From assembly GCF_040227235.1 (NCBI RefSeq), contig NZ_JBELNZ010000001.1:682001-746000 (forward strand): a stretch of 64,000 bases of DNA, in the 5' to 3' direction. Under the pieces are notes generated by a model. It did not search any database. It saw nothing but the letters and a program-made list of their open reading frames with translations, and was not told the DNA's origin. Below are positions 36,369 through 43,686 of this stretch, piece by piece. Each line of letters opens with the position of its first letter. The stretch's first letter is position 1. This DNA is from Parafrigoribacterium_A soli. GTDB taxonomy: Bacteria; Actinomycetota; Actinomycetes; Actinomycetales; Microbacteriaceae. The position numbers and the translations under genes were made by a program.

Positions 36369-36803
36369 CTAGGGGTTCAGCGGCCCCGCGGCGATCACGT
36401 CGTATTGCACGCGAGCGCCGGGCGCGACGAAGTTGTCGACCTGCACCATCGTGTTCGCGGGAAACCACCTCGTGTCCCCGAAGAACTCCCCCATGACCGA
36501 ATGCACCGCATCCGCCTCACGCATGTCCTTCAGGAACTCGAGCACCTTGACGACGTTCTGCCATCCGAGGCCGTGACTGGCCAGCAGGTCCGAAAGGTTC
36601 TGGAAGGTCATTCGCGCCTGCTCGCGGATGTCGTCGGGCAGCACCGCGTCCGCGCGGCTGAGCGGCTGGCGGTGATAGGTGGGGATCGGCCCGATGTCCG
36701 AGAGGAAGTAGAGCTTCGTCGGGCCGCTCACCTTCACGAGCGGCGCGTACGGCAGCCAGTGTGCCTTGCTCGGATCGAGCTGGATGGTCTCAATGCTGGT
36801 CAT
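36369..36803 (-). CDS. RidA/YjgF family protein, paralog 3
   Basis: A 144-aa Rid-family barrel protein (chorismate-mutase-like trimer fold), starting MTSIETIQLDPSKAHWLPYA and very like paralog 1 there. The position of the RidA Arg105, needed for 2-aminoacrylate deamination, is Asn in FPANTMVQVD. It is the last gene of the LIV/RidA operon, 18 bases after paralog 2. A different imine- or enamine-related step in the pathway is likely, but unknown. Confidence 0.85.
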   Translation of the reverse strand: MTSIETIQLDPSKAHWLPYAPLVKVSGPTKLYFLSDIGPIPTYHRQPLSRADAVLPDDIREQARMTFQNLSDLLASHGLGWQNVVKVLEFLKDMREADAVHSVMGEFFGDTRWFPANTMVQVDNFVAPGARVQYDVIAAGPLNP

Positions 36804-36821
36804 GGTTCTTCGCTTTCTCGT

Positions 36822-37250
36822 TCAGTCGTCGGATCGGGCCGCGATGACGTCGATCTCGAGTCGGGCACCCGGAGCACTCAGGCTGTTGATGGCGACCGCG
36901 GAGGACGCGGGCTTCCAGTCGGAACCCGCGAAGAACTCCGTGATCACCTCCTGGATCGCATCGTGTTCGCGGATGTCGGTGAGGAACTGCGTGAACTTGA
37001 CCACGTTGCGCCAGGCAAGACCGTTGAACTTCAGGATCTCGTCGAAAGTGACGAGAATGCGCCGGGTCTGTTCCCTGATGTCGTCGGGGACGACACACTC
37101 CGCGTCGATGTGCGGATGCATGTGGTACAGCGGAATCGCCGTGGCGCCCGACATGAAGAACAGGGTGTCGGTGCTCGACACCGAGATGCCCGGTGGGTAC
37201 TGCAGTTCGCTCGCGCGAGCGGGATCGGAATGAACGGGTGTAATGGCCAT
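36822..37250 (-). CDS. RidA/YjgF family protein, paralog 2
   Basis: A 142-aa Rid-family protein: FFMSGATAIPLYHMHPHIDAECVV near the start (closely matching paralog 1) and LSAPGARLEIDVIAA near the end. Arg105 is replaced by Ser in KPASSAVAIN. Start ATG 37250 (MAITPVHSDP) follows GAGAGAGGTGG; the open frame further upstream overlaps paralog 1 in another frame. It is the middle one of three tandem paralogs. Confidence 0.85.
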   Translation of the reverse strand: MAITPVHSDPARASELQYPPGISVSSTDTLFFMSGATAIPLYHMHPHIDAECVVPDDIREQTRRILVTFDEILKFNGLAWRNVVKFTQFLTDIREHDAIQEVITEFFAGSDWKPASSAVAINSLSAPGARLEIDVIAARSDD

Positions 37251-37285
37251 GATTGCCACCTCTCTCTGAAAGTTTGCGCGGCCGG

Positions 37286-37717
37286 TCAGTCGATTGCGCG
37301 TGCGGCGATGACGTCGAGCTCGAACCGTGCGCCAGGCGCACTCAGCGTGTTCACGCCGATCATGGTGTCTGCCGGGTTCCAGTCGGTTCCGGCGAGGAAC
37401 TCGCCCATGGTGGCGTGGATGAGGTCGGCGTCGCGCATGTCGGTGAGGAACTCGTAGACGTGGATCACGTTCTTCCAGGTGAGGCCGTTGAACTCGAGCA
37501 CCTCGAGGATCGTGCGCATGACGCGCCTGGTCTGCTCCTGGATGTCGTCGGGCAGCACGCACTCCTCATCGATGTGAGGGTGCATGTGGTACAGCGGGAT
37601 CGCGGTGGCTCCCGAGAGAAAGTAGTACTCGGAGTTCGCGGGCACCTTGATCGCGGGCGCGTACGGCAGCCAGTGCGCCTTGCTCGGATCGAGCTGGATC
37701 TGTTCCAGTTCAGCCAT
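37286..37717 (-). CDS. RidA/YjgF family protein, paralog 1
   Basis: A 143-aa Rid-family protein, MAELEQIQLDPSKAHWLPYA at the start, YYFLSGATAIPLYHMHPHID in the middle and LSAPGARFELDVIAA at the end. Arg105 is Asp in NPADTMIGVN. It shares the N-terminus with paralog 3 and the middle with paralog 2, as expected from local duplications. It lies 30 bases after the ABC ATPase gene, with GAGAGGAACC before the ATG. Confidence 0.86.
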   Translation of the reverse strand: MAELEQIQLDPSKAHWLPYAPAIKVPANSEYYFLSGATAIPLYHMHPHIDEECVLPDDIQEQTRRVMRTILEVLEFNGLTWKNVIHVYEFLTDMRDADLIHATMGEFLAGTDWNPADTMIGVNTLSAPGARFELDVIAARAID

Positions 37718-37747
37718 TTTTCTTGGTTCCTCTCGTGGAGATGTGGA

Positions 37748-38461
37748 CTACAGGCCCAGGTGCGAGTGAATCGGGGTCGGGTCGACGGTCAACTGGCTGG
37801 ATTCGCCGGTCCAGGCGACGCGGCCATCCTCGCCAAGGATGACGACGCGGTCGCTGAGCGAGAGCGCCAGGTCGACGTTCTGTTCCGCGACCAGGACGGA
37901 CAGTCCCGTCATCCGCAGTTCTTGAAGGCGGTCTTCGATGACGCGAAGCACCGCCGGGGCGAGACCCTCGGATGGTTCGTCCATGATGAGAACCTTGGGG
38001 TTCGTCATGAGGGCGCGACCGATCGCGAGCATCTGCTGCTCGCCGCCGGAGAGCGTCTGCGCATACGACTTCACCCGCTCCTCGAGCCGCGGGAAGAACG
38101 CAAAGACGCGCTCCACGGTCCACGGGTTCTCTGCGACGCTGTTCTGGCGCACGACCGAGAGGTTCTCGAGCACGGTGAGGCTGCCGAAGACGTGCCGCCC
38201 CTGCGGCACGAGGCCGATGCCCGCCCTCGCGACCTCGTGCTTCGAGAGCGCGCGCAGGTTCGCGTCGCCCAGCCGGATGCTGCCGGCCGTCACGGTCGGC
38301 GGCGTGAGCCCGCAGATGGCGCGCACCAGTGTCGTCTTGCCCATGCCGTTGCGGCCGAGCAGCGCGACGGACTCTCCGCCCTCGACCGTGATGCTGATGC
38401 CGTTGAGCACGTGCGAGGTCTCGTATCCCACGTGCAGGTCGGTGATCGTGAGCATGCTCAT
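37748..38461 (-). CDS. Branched-chain-type ABC transporter ATPase (LivF-like)
   Basis: A 237-aa ATPase of the hydrophobic-amino-acid (HAAT) importer class, LivF type. Walker A is GRNGMGKTT, signature LSGGEQQMLAIGRAL, Walker B VLIMDEPSEGLAP. Its start overlaps the LivG-like stop by 4 bases. It teams with the second ATPase, two permeases and the binding protein of this operon. The real ligand need not be an amino acid; HAAT systems also import amides, urea and aromatic acids. Confidence 0.92.
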   Translation of the reverse strand: MSMLTITDLHVGYETSHVLNGISITVEGGESVALLGRNGMGKTTLVRAICGLTPPTVTAGSIRLGDANLRALSKHEVARAGIGLVPQGRHVFGSLTVLENLSVVRQNSVAENPWTVERVFAFFPRLEERVKSYAQTLSGGEQQMLAIGRALMTNPKVLIMDEPSEGLAPAVLRVIEDRLQELRMTGLSVLVAEQNVDLALSLSDRVVILGEDGRVAWTGESSQLTVDPTPIHSHLGL

Positions 38462-39255
38462 TCCCTTCGGCCGAGGTAGCAGGCCTGCACGGCCGGATTC
38501 GCGCGAATCTCGTCCGGGGTGCCGTAGGCGAGCGGCGTGCCGTTGTCGAGGCAGAGCACGCGGTCTACGAGCTCGAGCGCGAGGGTCATGTCGTGTTCGA
38601 TCAGCAGGAAGGTGATGTCCTTCGGCAGGTTCTCGAGCAGCGTGCGCAGCACCTTGCGTTCGGAGGCCGAGAGGCCGGCCGCCGGCTCGTCGAGCAGGAT
38701 GAGCTTCGGCTTCACGACGATCGCCATCGCGATCTCGAGCTGGCGCTTCTCGCCGTGCGAAAGGTTCGACACGGTGTCGCCGGCACGATCGAACAGGCCT
38801 ACCTGGTCCAGTGCTTCTTCGGCACGTTCGGCGTAGGCATCCCGTGTGCCGAGCGGTCGCCAGAAGCGATGGCTCGTCGGGGTGTTCACCTGAGCCGCGA
38901 TGCGCACATTCTCGATCACCGTGAGGGTCGGGAACAGGTTCGAGACCTGGAAGGTGCGCGAGACGCCGCGCATGGCGCGCGACCTCTCGCTCGCCGTCGT
39001 CACGTTCTCGTCAAACAGGGTGATGGTGCCTTCCGTCGCGGCGAACTCACCGGCGATGACCCTGAACAGGGTGGTCTTACCCGCCCCGTTCGGGCCGATG
39101 ACGGCGAGCCGTCCGCCCGTCGGGAGGATGAAGCTCACACCGTCGACAGCGGTCAGTCCACCGAACTTCTTGGTGATGCCGTCGAGTATCAGGGCCGCCC
39201 CCTCGTTCCCGAGCTCAGAGCCCGGGAACGAGGCGACGGATGGCAGAGATGTCAT
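38458..39255 (-). CDS. Branched-chain-type ABC transporter ATPase (LivG-like)
   Basis: A 265-aa second ATPase of the HAAT importer. Walker A is GPNGAGKTT, signature LSHGEKRQLEIAMAI (His in place of the second Gly, common in LivG), Walker B LILLDEPAAGLS. Start ATG 39255 overlaps the binding-protein stop by 4 bases; the longer open frame antisense-overlaps that gene's frame and is rejected. Confidence 0.91.
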   Translation of the reverse strand: MTSLPSVASFPGSELGNEGAALILDGITKKFGGLTAVDGVSFILPTGGRLAVIGPNGAGKTTLFRVIAGEFAATEGTITLFDENVTTASERSRAMRGVSRTFQVSNLFPTLTVIENVRIAAQVNTPTSHRFWRPLGTRDAYAERAEEALDQVGLFDRAGDTVSNLSHGEKRQLEIAMAIVVKPKLILLDEPAAGLSASERKVLRTLLENLPKDITFLLIEHDMTLALELVDRVLCLDNGTPLAYGTPDEIRANPAVQACYLGRRE

Positions 39256-40541
39256 TTTCCGGTGAAACTCTGCGAGTAAGACGGCTGCTTGAGGTAGTCC
39301 GCGGCGTCGTAGGTCCAGAACTGGCTCACGTCGTCGTAGGTCTCGTCGACCACGTTCCACAGCTTTCCGTCATCACGCTTCTCGACGTGACGCACGACCA
39401 TCGGCCCGACCATGTTGTTGTACTTGTCGAACTTCACATCGCCGTAGACGCTGCCCGAGAGATCGACCTGCTTGATGGCGTCGACCAGCGCGGTGCCGGT
39501 CAGCTTCTTGGAGGCCTTCTCGAGCGCCTTCGCCAGCATGTCCGCCGTCGCATACATGCCCATCGCGTAGCTCGACGGGATGACGTTGTACTTCTTCTCG
39601 AAGTTCTTCACGAACTTCTTGGTCGCCGCGAGCTCGGTGCCCTCCGCGTAGTAGTGCACCGACTTCACGCCGACGGCGATGTCACCGACGTCCTGCAGGA
39701 TCGCCTGGTCGGTGGCGCAGCAGTTGTTGAGTATCGGCATGCTCTTCAGCAGCCCGAAGTCGGATGCCGACCTCAGGAAGTTCGAGCTGTCCGGTCCACC
39801 CGCGGTCGCCACGAATGCCATGTCGGCACCCGAGCTCTTCAGCTGGCTGACGTAGGTGCTCATGTCGGTCGCGTCCGCCGGGTACCAGTACTGCTTGGTC
39901 ACCTTGCCGCCGGCATCCGTGAATGCACTCGCGAAGCCACCGCAGTTCTCCCAGCCGAAAGCGTAGTCGACGCAGAGGGTTGCCGCGGTCTTGTATCCCT
40001 CATCGAAGGCCCACTTTCCACCGGGATAGGTGGTCTGGCTGCCCGCGTAGGCTCCGGTGCGAAGCACCAGCGGGTTCTGGCTGCGCTGGGTGAGGTCGTC
40101 CGCCGCGGTCTGCGCGAGGTTCGCGACACCCGCCTTGGCGAGGTAGCTCCCCACGGCGAGCGAGACGTTGGCGAGCACGGGGCCGACAACGACGTCGACG
40201 TGCTCCTCCGTCACCAGGCGCTGCGCCTTGCTGAGCCCGGTGTCCGCGCTGCTCGCGGTGTCTTCCATCACGGTCTTGACGGTGAACTTGCCCGCCTTGG
40301 TGCCGTGCTCCTCCCAGTACAGGTCCCAGCCCTGCTGCATATCCGTACCGACGGCCGCGACGAACCCCGTCATTGGGGTCAGCAGACCGACGGTGAAGGC
40401 GTCCTTCGCCGAACCGGAGTCCTTCGATCCGTCCGCTGCTAGGTCACCGGATGGGGCGCATCCGGACATCGCGAGCGCCGTTGCTGCGATGAGCGCGACC
40501 GCGCTTGCGCGCAGGCTGCGCGCTGTAGTGCGTGAGTGCAT
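39252..40541 (-). CDS. ABC transporter substrate-binding lipoprotein (LivJ/amide-binding type)
   Basis: A periplasmic-binding-protein type I of 429 aa, exported as a lipoprotein: RSLRASAVALIAATALAMSGC has the lipobox with Cys near residue 28. The mature part starts VGLLTPMTGFVAAVG and has the VDVVVGPVLANVSLAV hinge. A Cys-Cys pair (ILNNCCATDQ) and Cys in CVDYAFGWENCGG suggest disulfides. ATG 40541 is preferred over 40556 because AAAGGTAAGG lies just before it, though ATG 40556 would overlap the permease stop (ATGA). Ligand unknown. Confidence 0.9.
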   Translation of the reverse strand: MHSRTTARSLRASAVALIAATALAMSGCAPSGDLAADGSKDSGSAKDAFTVGLLTPMTGFVAAVGTDMQQGWDLYWEEHGTKAGKFTVKTVMEDTASSADTGLSKAQRLVTEEHVDVVVGPVLANVSLAVGSYLAKAGVANLAQTAADDLTQRSQNPLVLRTGAYAGSQTTYPGGKWAFDEGYKTAATLCVDYAFGWENCGGFASAFTDAGGKVTKQYWYPADATDMSTYVSQLKSSGADMAFVATAGGPDSSNFLRSASDFGLLKSMPILNNCCATDQAILQDVGDIAVGVKSVHYYAEGTELAATKKFVKNFEKKYNVIPSSYAMGMYATADMLAKALEKASKKLTGTALVDAIKQVDLSGSVYGDVKFDKYNNMVGPMVVRHVEKRDDGKLWNVVDETYDDVSQFWTYDAADYLKQPSYSQSFTGK

Positions 40542-40552
40542 TGCCTTACCTT

Positions 40553-41560
40553 TCATTGGTGCGTCGTTGGTGCTGTGGATGGTGCATCTTGAGGAGCATG
40601 GGCGATGACGGGAGTCTTCTTTCGGGACCGGCGCCGTCGGATCCAGGACGTGAGTTGCCGTATGCCGCCGTCGAGCCCGTGGGGGGCGAAGATCACGACG
40701 GCGATGAACAGCGCCCCGAGTACCATCGGCCAGCGATCGAAGTACGTGCTGAGCACCTGCTCGATCGACACGACGAGCGTCGCGCCGAGCAGCGGGCCGA
40801 AGAGCGTTCCGATGCCGCCGATGATGACCATGACCATGACCATCGCCGATCGGTCGAAGCCACCAGCCGACGGGCTGATGAATTCGAACTGCCAGACGGT
40901 GAGCACACCCGCGATGCCCGCAACGATTCCCGACAGGAACACCGCGACGAACTTGTAGTTCGGAACGTTGTAGCCGAGGCTGCGCATGCGGGTTTCACTG
41001 TCCCTGATCCCGCGCATGGCCAACCCGAATGGCGAGCGCGAGGTGATGACCAGGGCGATGGTCACGATCATGAAGATGGCCAGGACGAAGAAGTAGAACT
41101 GCCAATAGGAGGTGAGCCCTGGCGGGCGGGAGATGCCGGTGAGGCCGTTGTCGCCGCCGGTCACGGATGACCACCGGAAGGCGATCCCGTAGCAGACCAT
41201 GCCCGCGGCGAGCGTGACCATGAGGAAGAAGATGCCCTTGGTGCGCATCGAGATGAGGCCGTAGATGACGCTCGTGATCACGGTCATGATGCCCGCGACG
41301 AGGAGCTGACCGCCGAGGTCGTATCCCTGCCTCGAGGCCCAGGCGAGACCGTAGCCGGCCGCCGCAGCAATGCCGGCGTGCCCCAGGGAGACGAGGTTGG
41401 CATCCCCCGCCAGCATGTTGATGCTCGAGGCGAGAATGGCCGAGATGAAGACGATGCTGATGAGCGAGACGTAGTAGCTGCTGATCGTGTACGGCAGGGC
41501 AATCAGGATGGCGAGTGCAACGAGCACCGCGACGATTGTGGTCACTGACGGGCGTTTCAT
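40553..41560 (-). CDS. Branched-chain-type ABC transporter permease (LivM-like)
   Basis: A 335-aa integral membrane permease with about nine to ten TM helices: LVSLGHAGIAAAAGYGLAW is the conserved LivM/LivH segment, and the EAA-like loop is FGLAMRGIRDSETRMRSLGYN. The C-terminus is basic and Pro-rich (RRRRSRKKTP). Start ATG 41560 overlaps the LivH-like stop by 4 bases. Confidence 0.9.
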   Translation of the reverse strand: MKRPSVTTIVAVLVALAILIALPYTISSYYVSLISIVFISAILASSINMLAGDANLVSLGHAGIAAAAGYGLAWASRQGYDLGGQLLVAGIMTVITSVIYGLISMRTKGIFFLMVTLAAGMVCYGIAFRWSSVTGGDNGLTGISRPPGLTSYWQFYFFVLAIFMIVTIALVITSRSPFGLAMRGIRDSETRMRSLGYNVPNYKFVAVFLSGIVAGIAGVLTVWQFEFISPSAGGFDRSAMVMVMVIIGGIGTLFGPLLGATLVVSIEQVLSTYFDRWPMVLGALFIAVVIFAPHGLDGGIRQLTSWIRRRRSRKKTPVIAHAPQDAPSTAPTTHQ

Positions 41561-42423
41561 GCTGCCCTCCCGAAGAGGCCGTTGGGACGCAGCACCAGCA
41601 CGAGGGCCATGGGCGCGAAGATGGTGAAGTAGGAGAAGTCGGGCAGCCACGCCTTGGCAAAGGCGTCGATCAGGCCGATGAGCACGGCGCCAACCGCCGC
41701 ACCCTTGATGCTGCCGAGGCCGCCAATGATCACGACGACGAGGGCGAAGAGCAGGATGTCGGTGCCCGAGCCGGGAGTGAGGCTCAGCAGTCCGCTGCCG
41801 ATCGCGCCGGCGAATCCGGCGAGGGCCGCACCGAAGAGGAACACCGCGGTGAAGACCCGGTCGATGTTGATGCCGAGCGCGCTCGCCATCTCCCGGTTGT
41901 CGACGCCGGCCCGGATGATGGCACCCACCTTCGAGTGCTTCTGCAGCACGAAGAGTGCCACCGCGATCACGATCGTCAGCACGATGATCGCGAGCCGGTA
42001 CTGCGGGTACACGAAGTCGCCGATCGTGATCGCGCCGGAGGGTGCGCCGTTGCCCGAGCTGACCGAACGCGGGTGCCCGCCGAAGAGCGCGAGGATGAGG
42101 TCGGCGATCACGATCATGACGCCGACCGTGACGAGCACCTCGGGCATCTCGCGACCGCGCACCCTGCGCAGCAGTGCCCGCTCGGTGAGGAGGCCGGTTC
42201 CGGCGGCGACCGCGGTGCCGGCGAGCGCGCCGATCCAGAAGTTGTGCGTCGTCGACACCGTGACCGCGGCAACGTAGGCCCCGAGCACGTAGAAGGCGCC
42301 GTGGGCCAGGTTGGCGATCTGCATCAGCCCGAAGGTGAGAGTGAACCCGCTGGCGACGAGGAACAACAACGCGCCGAAGCTCAGACCGTTGAGGACCTGC
42401 TGGAGCACAAATACAGGATCCAC
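41557..42423 (-). CDS. Branched-chain-type ABC transporter permease (LivH-like)
   Basis: A 288-aa permease and first gene of the operon. LNGLSFGALLFLVASGFTL and IANLAHGAFYVLGAYVA are typical of LivH, and the coupling loop is GAIIRAGVDNREMASALGIN. The start is GTG 42423 with GAGGAGG upstream. The TetR-type box TCTACAGTTGTAGA is 70 bases upstream. Spacing within the operon to 36369 is 30 bases or less, or overlap, apart from one 35-base gap. Confidence 0.91.
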   Translation of the reverse strand: MDPVFVLQQVLNGLSFGALLFLVASGFTLTFGLMQIANLAHGAFYVLGAYVAAVTVSTTHNFWIGALAGTAVAAGTGLLTERALLRRVRGREMPEVLVTVGVMIVIADLILALFGGHPRSVSSGNGAPSGAITIGDFVYPQYRLAIIVLTIVIAVALFVLQKHSKVGAIIRAGVDNREMASALGINIDRVFTAVFLFGAALAGFAGAIGSGLLSLTPGSGTDILLFALVVVIIGGLGSIKGAAVGAVLIGLIDAFAKAWLPDFSYFTIFAPMALVLVLRPNGLFGRAA

Positions 42424-42492
42424 TGAACCTCCTCGTTCGATGTCGTGCTAGCTTCTGCTCATGGGCCCGATGCCCGGCTGGCCGAAGTTGTT

Positions 42493-42506
42493 TCTACAGT
42501 TGTAGA
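42493..42506 (-). promoter_or_regulatory. TetR operator box of the LIV/RidA operon
   Basis: TCTACAGTTGTAGA, a perfect palindrome (6-bp arms, GT centre), within a larger imperfect one (TTTCTACAG, then TTGTAGACA). It matches the box in front of the TetR gene at 35714-35727 in 13 of 14 bases. It lies 70 bases before the GTG of the first permease gene. Confidence 0.65.
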
Positions 42507-42596
42507 CAGTTTGCGGATGGCTGTCAATAGCCCGCGCGGAATACATCCGATTCGTGACTTCCGGGCGCGCCGATCTCCCGCCCCCAGCACAGCGCA

Positions 42597-42653
42597 CGAG
42601 ATGCCAGTTGTGGGGGTCATCCGCGTGGAATGACCCCCACAACTGGCATCTCG
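42597..42653. repeat. Intergenic hairpin repeat, copy C
   Basis: A perfect 24-bp inverted repeat, left arm CGAGATGCCAGTTGTGGGGG plus TCAT (42597-42620), right arm its complement (42630-42653), with a 9-nt loop. It lies just downstream of the rlmB stop. Same core as copy A at 18431-18494. Confidence 0.92.
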
Positions 42654-42672
42654 CGAACTGCTACCGGCCGAG

Positions 42673-43686
42673 TTACTTGGCTGCGCGCTGCTTCGCGATC
42701 TCGTAGAGGGTGACGCTCGCGGCGATGCCCGCGTTCAGGGACTCGGTCGACGAGCTGATGGGGATCGACACGACAGCGTCACAGGTCTCGGTCACGAGGC
42801 GTGACAGTCCCTTGCCCTCGCTGCCGACCACGACGACGAGCGGTTCCTTGGCCCAGCTGAGGCCGGGAAGCGAGACCTCGCCCTCGCCATCCAGACCCAG
42901 CACGAAGACTCCACGCTCCTTGAGCGCCTTGAGCGTCTGCGTGAGGTTCGACGCCATCGCCACAGGCGTGCGCGCAGCCGCCCCCGCCGAGGTCTTCCAC
43001 GCTGCCGCGGTGAGACCGACCGATCGGCGCTGCGGCACGATCACGCCCTGCCCGCCGAACGCGGCAACCGAGCGGATGATTGCTCCGAGGTTGCGCGGAT
43101 CTGTCACGCCGTCGAGCGCAACGAGCAGCGGCACCTGGCCGCGCGAGATGACCTTGTCGAGCAGCTCGATCGGATGCGCGTACTCGTACGGCGGCACCTT
43201 GAGGGCGAGCCCCTGGTGCACCGAGTCGAAGCCGGCGAGACGGTCGAGTTCGGGCCGCATGACCTCGAGGATGGGCAGGCCGCGCTTCGTCGCGATCGAC
43301 ATGACCTCCTTCACGCGATCGTCGTACTCTATGCGGGTCGCGATGTAGAGCGCGGTGGCCGGGATGTTCGCGCGGAGGGCTTCGAGCACGGAATTGCGCC
43401 CGGTCACAACCTCGATGTCATCCGACTGCTTCGGCTTGGAACGCTGCTGGCGCTGCTGCGGAGCACCGGAACCGGAACCCTTGGCGCGCTGCCCACCCGC
43501 GGCGACGAACCGCTCCTGCGCCGCCTTGCGCTTACCGGCGGGATGGTACGGACGATCCTCCGCCTTGGGCGTGGGCTTCTTGCCCTCGAGCGCCTGCCTG
43601 CCCTGCCCGCCCGAGCCGACCTGCGGGCCCTTGCGGCCCTTGCGTACCGCGCCTGCGCGCGGCTTGTTCGCTCCGGATGACTTCAT
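42673..43686 (-). CDS. rlmB: 23S rRNA 2'-O-methyltransferase RlmB (SpoU/TrmH family)
   Basis: A 337-aa SPOUT methyltransferase. An Arg/Lys/Gly-rich N-terminal extension (about 1-85) is typical for actinobacteria. Next come the L30e-like substrate domain and the knotted SAM-binding domain with NLGAIIRSVAAFG, VVVVGSEGKGLS and IPISSSTESLNAGIAASVTLYE (the three SpoU motifs). It methylates G2251 in E. coli. Start ATG 43686 overlaps the cysS stop by 4 bases. The ispDF-cysS-rlmB order is conserved in actinobacteria. Confidence 0.93.
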   Translation of the reverse strand: MKSSGANKPRAGAVRKGRKGPQVGSGGQGRQALEGKKPTPKAEDRPYHPAGKRKAAQERFVAAGGQRAKGSGSGAPQQRQQRSKPKQSDDIEVVTGRNSVLEALRANIPATALYIATRIEYDDRVKEVMSIATKRGLPILEVMRPELDRLAGFDSVHQGLALKVPPYEYAHPIELLDKVISRGQVPLLVALDGVTDPRNLGAIIRSVAAFGGQGVIVPQRRSVGLTAAAWKTSAGAAARTPVAMASNLTQTLKALKERGVFVLGLDGEGEVSLPGLSWAKEPLVVVVGSEGKGLSRLVTETCDAVVSIPISSSTESLNAGIAASVTLYEIAKQRAAK

